Origin: Deltaproteobacteria bacterium
Lineage (GTDB): Bacteria; Desulfobacterota; JADFXK01
DNA length: 8,788 nucleotides
Direction: 5' to 3'
NCBI GenBank assembly: GCA_015233295.1
Contig: JADFYC010000142.1
Location: forward strand, 1-8,788
The notes below the pieces were generated by a model. It was not told where the DNA came from, made no database searches, and saw only the letters and a list, made by a program, of their open reading frames with translations. Positions within the stretch are counted from its first letter, which is position 1. Every line of letters starts with the position of its first letter. Of this stretch, positions 6,096-8,788 are shown piece by piece. A program made the position numbers and the translations under genes.

Positions 6096-6396
6096 CTGTA
6101 CCTTGCGGGCCGTACCCTTTCCAGGGGTCTCCTTTGCGTTTGCCAAAGATAAATTTACCCACAACCTTACCCTCAGGGTTTTGATATGTCACATAGATTC
6201 GGTCATTTTTTTCAAGAGTCACATGCTCTTCCAGGTCTTTTTTTAAGTCCTCAATGAGATTAGCGGTATCAGGATATTTAAGGACGGCCAGGCCGGTTCC
6301 ACACTCTCTGGCGTCATGTGAGTCCAGCCAGGCGTAAAGCCCTTCTACGTCACCTCGAATGGTAATATCGAAAGAGAGCCATATCGTCTTACTCAT
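6076..6396 (-). CDS. Small conserved-looking protein, candidate antitoxin partner of PIN gene
   Basis: This is a 106-residue cytoplasmic protein starting MSKTIWLSFDITIRGDVEGL. The start is supported by AGGAAGG just upstream. It looks like a mixed alpha/beta domain: TIWLSFDI, then helix YAWLDSHD, LAVLKYP, a charged helix IEDLKKDLEEHV, then RIYVTYQNPEGKVVGKFIFG, and a strongly acidic tail GTDEDDSD. It matches no ribbon-helix-helix, AbrB or Phd antitoxin type that I can see. I have a vague memory of similar small proteins next to PIN genes, but no name. The last 20 bases overlap the start of the PIN gene, the antitoxin-first overlapping layout typical of VapBC pairs. That layout, not a motif, is the basis for calling it an antitoxin candidate. 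It lies 39 bases downstream of ileS in the same operon and remains intact while the toxin is broken. Confidence 0.8.
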   Translation of the reverse strand: MSKTIWLSFDITIRGDVEGLYAWLDSHDARECGTGLAVLKYPDTANLIEDLKKDLEEHVTLEKNDRIYVTYQNPEGKVVGKFIFGKRKGDPWKGYGPQGTDEDDSD

Positions 6397-6410
6397 ATTC
6401 CTTCCTCGAC

Positions 6411-6439
6411 CTGATCAACTGATCCGCCATTGTGATCAG
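6411..6439. repeat. Short inverted repeat in the ileS stop/antitoxin leader
   Basis: CTGATCA (6411-6417) and TGATCAG (6433-6439) form a 7-bp inverted repeat with a 15-base spacer. It overlaps the ileS stop codon (6436-6438) and lies just upstream of the small gene. There is no T-tract. It could be an operator for autoregulation by the small protein or a weak mRNA hairpin. TGATCA is itself palindromic and a CTGATCAG also occurs upstream of lspA (about 5618-5625). Confidence 0.35.
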
Positions 6440-8736
6440 CTAGTTAAGGCCTCATGACACCGAGGGCAAATTTCGGGATGGTCCGGATATGTGCCGACTT
6501 GTTCGTCCTTGACCCAGCAGCGGGCGCACTTCGGACCGGAGGCCTGGGTCACCTGAACACCGAAATCGGTGAGCAGGTCACTTTTGTAGGCGCCTTCCGG
6601 GGTCGGTTCGGCCGTGAGTCGGGCACTAGAGACGATGAATAGATCCCGCATCTTGGCCGCGAATGGTTGCAACGCCTCGAACAGCGCTCCGCCGGCAAAG
6701 AGCGTCACCGCGGCGTCCAGGGAGTGGCCGATGTCTTTATTTTTCCGGGCGATTTCCAAAGCCTTGGTCACTTCGCTCCGGACACTCAAGAAAGTGGTCC
6801 AGCGCTCAGCCAGTTCGGCATTCTTCAGGGCCGGGTCAACACTGGGGAATCCGGCCAGATGGACGCTCTTTTCCCGATTGGGATCTGCCGGCAGATATCT
6901 CCAGATCTCCTCGGAGGTGAAGGATAACACCGGAGCCATCAGCCGGGTCAAGGCATCCAGCACCCGGTACATCACCGTTTGTCCTGAGCGTCTGGGCCTG
7001 GCCGTCCGGTTGAAGGTGTACATCCGATCTTTCAGCACGTCGAGGTAAAAGGCGCTCATATCGGTGACGCAAAAATTATAGATGGAGTGGAAAACCAGAT
7101 GAAATTCAAACTCCTGGTATGCCTTGATGATCTTTTCAGTCAACCGCTGCAGGCGATCCAGAGCCCAGAGGTCGATCTCTTCCATATCGGCCGGGGCTAC
7201 GGCATCCGTGGCGGCATTGAAATCACTCAGGTTGCCCAGCAGAAAGCGGGCGGTATTGCGGATGCGGCGATAAGAGTCGGTCAACCGGGACAGAATCTCT
7301 CCAGACAACCGAATATCCTCCCGGTAGTCTTCGGCCACCACCCACAATCTCAGGATCTCAGCCCCATTCTTTTTGATGATGTCATCAGGGGAGATAACGT
7401 TTCCCCGAGATTTTGACATCTTGTGGCCTTTGCCATCGACCACGAATCCGTGGGTCAGGACGTGCTTATATGGAGCCACACCTCTGGTCCCTACCGAGGC
7501 CAGGAGGGAAGAGTGGAACCAACCGCGGTGCTGGTCGCTGCCTTCCAAATACAGGTCGGCCGGGAATCTCAGGTCCGCCCTGGCTTCCACACACGCGGCA
7601 AAGCTGACCCCGGAATCAAACCAGACATCCAGGATGTCCGTCTCTTTCTCCAGGTGGGATGACCCGCACTGCCCACAGACGGTGCCCGGAGGCAATAACT
7701 CAGCCGGCGTCTTAGAATACCAGATGTCAGCGCTCTCCTTCTCGACCATCGCCGCGATATGGTCTATTGTCTCCTGGGTAATCAAATATGCGCCGCAATC
7801 CTGGCACCAGAAGACAATGATGGGAATGCCCCAGGCTCGTTGCCGGGAGATACACCAGTCCGGCCGGTTCTCGATCATACTGTAAATTCGGTCGCGGCCC
7901 CAGGCCGGGGTCCAGGTCACTTTGTTGATCTCTGCCAGAGCCTTTTGACGCAGGCCGGTCTTATCCATGGATATGAACCATTGCTCGGTGGCCCGGAAGA
8001 TGACCGGATTCTTGCAACGCCAACAATGGGGGTAGGAATGGTCGATGGATTTCTCGGCCAGCAGGGCGCCCACCTCGGCCAGCTTCTGGATGACCGTTTT
8101 ATTGGCCGCGAACACGAACTGACCGGCGAAAAATTCCACTTCGGGAGTGAAGCAACCCTGGTCATTGACCGGAGAGTAGACCTCCAGGCCGTAATGTAAC
8201 CCGGTTTCGTAGTCTTCCCGGCCGTGCCCGGGGGCGGTATGAACACAACCGGTACCGGCTTCCAAAGTCACGTAAGGGGCCAGGACCAGCAATGACTCCC
8301 GGTCGTACAGGGGATGCCGGGCTTTTCGGCCCTCCATGGCCCGGGGATCAACCGTGGCCAGTACCTGGTAGTCGGTCCGGCCCAAAATGGCCATGAACTG
8401 CTCCAGTAACCCCTGGGCCAGGATAAAGATGTCGTCTTTGACCCGGACCGCCACATACTCCAGGTCGGGGTGCAGGGCCACGGCCAGGTTGGCCGGAATC
8501 GTCCAGGGTGTGGTCGTCCAGATGACCACGAAAACCCGGCTGTTGGCGTCGACGCCCGGGATTAGGTCGGAGACATCGGAGATCATGGGAAATTTGACGT
8601 AGATGGAGGGTGAAGTATGGTTATCGTACTCCACTTCCGCCTCAGCCAGGGCTGTCTGGCAGGAGGAACACCAGTAGATCGGCTTCTTGCTTTGAACGAC
8701 GCTGCCGGACAGGGCGAATTTGCCGACCTGTTTCAA
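6436..8736 (-). pseudogene. ileS: Isoleucyl-tRNA synthetase, N-terminally truncated
   Basis: IleRS charges tRNA-Ile and edits mischarged valine. The readable part is about 766 residues; the family is about 930. Present are YWCSSCQTALAEAEVEY (21-37), the editing-domain blocks WTTTPWTIP (73-81) and GCVHTAPGHGREDYETG (163-179), RPDWCISRQRAWG (291-303), a Cys pair set (311/314 and 354/357), DVWFDSG (370-376), GSDQHRGWFHSSLL (399-412), the KMSKS loop (439-443), the anticodon-binding helical domain and the C-terminal zinc finger (Cys737, 740, 757, 760). Missing is the first half of the Rossmann fold with the HIGH motif, so this copy cannot activate isoleucine. The frame runs into TAA four codons before the TTG at 8736. 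The conserved sequence ends near 8733 and the DNA beyond is AT-rich and unrelated. It is first gene of the ileS-lspA-lgt operon. The gene is certain; whether it is truly broken or only cut by an assembly edge is not. Confidence 0.9.
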
Positions 8737-8788
8737 TATTCCTACTTATTTATCCACAAAATTACAATTATCTTAACTAGATAATACA
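8737..8788. other. AT-rich sequence replacing the ileS 5' part
   Basis: These 52 bases do not code for IleRS in any frame. They are clearly richer in A+T than the ileS gene and abut it without a gap. They share the 8-base string CTTAACTA (8772-8779) with the very start of the window (1-8), which may be chance. No inverted-repeat end or target duplication is visible. Confidence 0.5.

Noticed and set aside
6454..8602. Several plus-strand open frames opposite ileS
   Set aside because: They are antisense shadows of a strongly conserved synthetase gene, with no motifs of their own.
1..8788. Terminal direct repeat CTTAACTA at 1-8 and 8772-8779
   Set aside because: Only eight bases, followed by different sequence; too short to argue for a circular or terminally repeated molecule.
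1..8788. CRISPR array, tRNA or rRNA genes
   Set aside because: No spaced direct repeats and no cloverleaf or rRNA-like segments were seen.

Overview
The window looks like part of a Gram-negative, anaerobe-type chromosome, most likely from the former Deltaproteobacteria (Desulfobacterota). The evidence is the ileS-(two small genes)-lspA-lgt gene order, the form of Lgt with the GCFSAGCCYG motif, and a lipoprotein with a classical lipobox. The lineage is an inference from gene order and protein style, not from a database search.

Left part (1 to about 2930) is accessory DNA, visibly richer in A+T in its first kilobase. It starts with a decapitated C-terminal remnant of a large P-loop ATPase (Sll1717-like). 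A gene-poor stretch with two hairpins follows. Next comes a tightly coupled two-gene unit: a lipoprotein of unknown function (995-1882) and a chymotrypsin-fold serine protease with an intact His/Asp/Ser triad but no export signal (1894-2793). Just downstream lies a long imperfect inverted repeat (2833-2920). Its nested stems with single bulged bases, and its AAC...ATTAGGC ends, look like a somewhat degenerate integron attC site. No integrase gene is in view.

Middle part (about 3040-4290) holds a good sigma70-type promoter, a possible 67-residue Cys/His-rich small protein, and a pirin-family metal-binding cupin protein. A perfect 15-bp hairpin with A and T tracts on its two sides ends both the pirin gene and the convergent lgt operon.

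Right part (4333-8736, all on the minus strand) is a core operon. In transcription order it has ileS (5' truncated), a 106-residue protein with an acidic tail, a PIN-domain (VapC-like) ribonuclease gene broken by a frameshift, lspA and lgt. LspA and Lgt are the lipoprotein signal peptidase and diacylglyceryl transferase, which would process lipoproteins such as the one at 995-1882. The small protein and PIN pair looks like a toxin-antitoxin-type module placed between ileS and lspA, with its toxin half now disabled. The ileS reading frame stops being recognisable near 8733, where AT-rich DNA with an in-frame stop replaces the N-terminal third of the synthetase catalytic region, including the HIGH motif. 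This is either a real rearrangement or an assembly edge.
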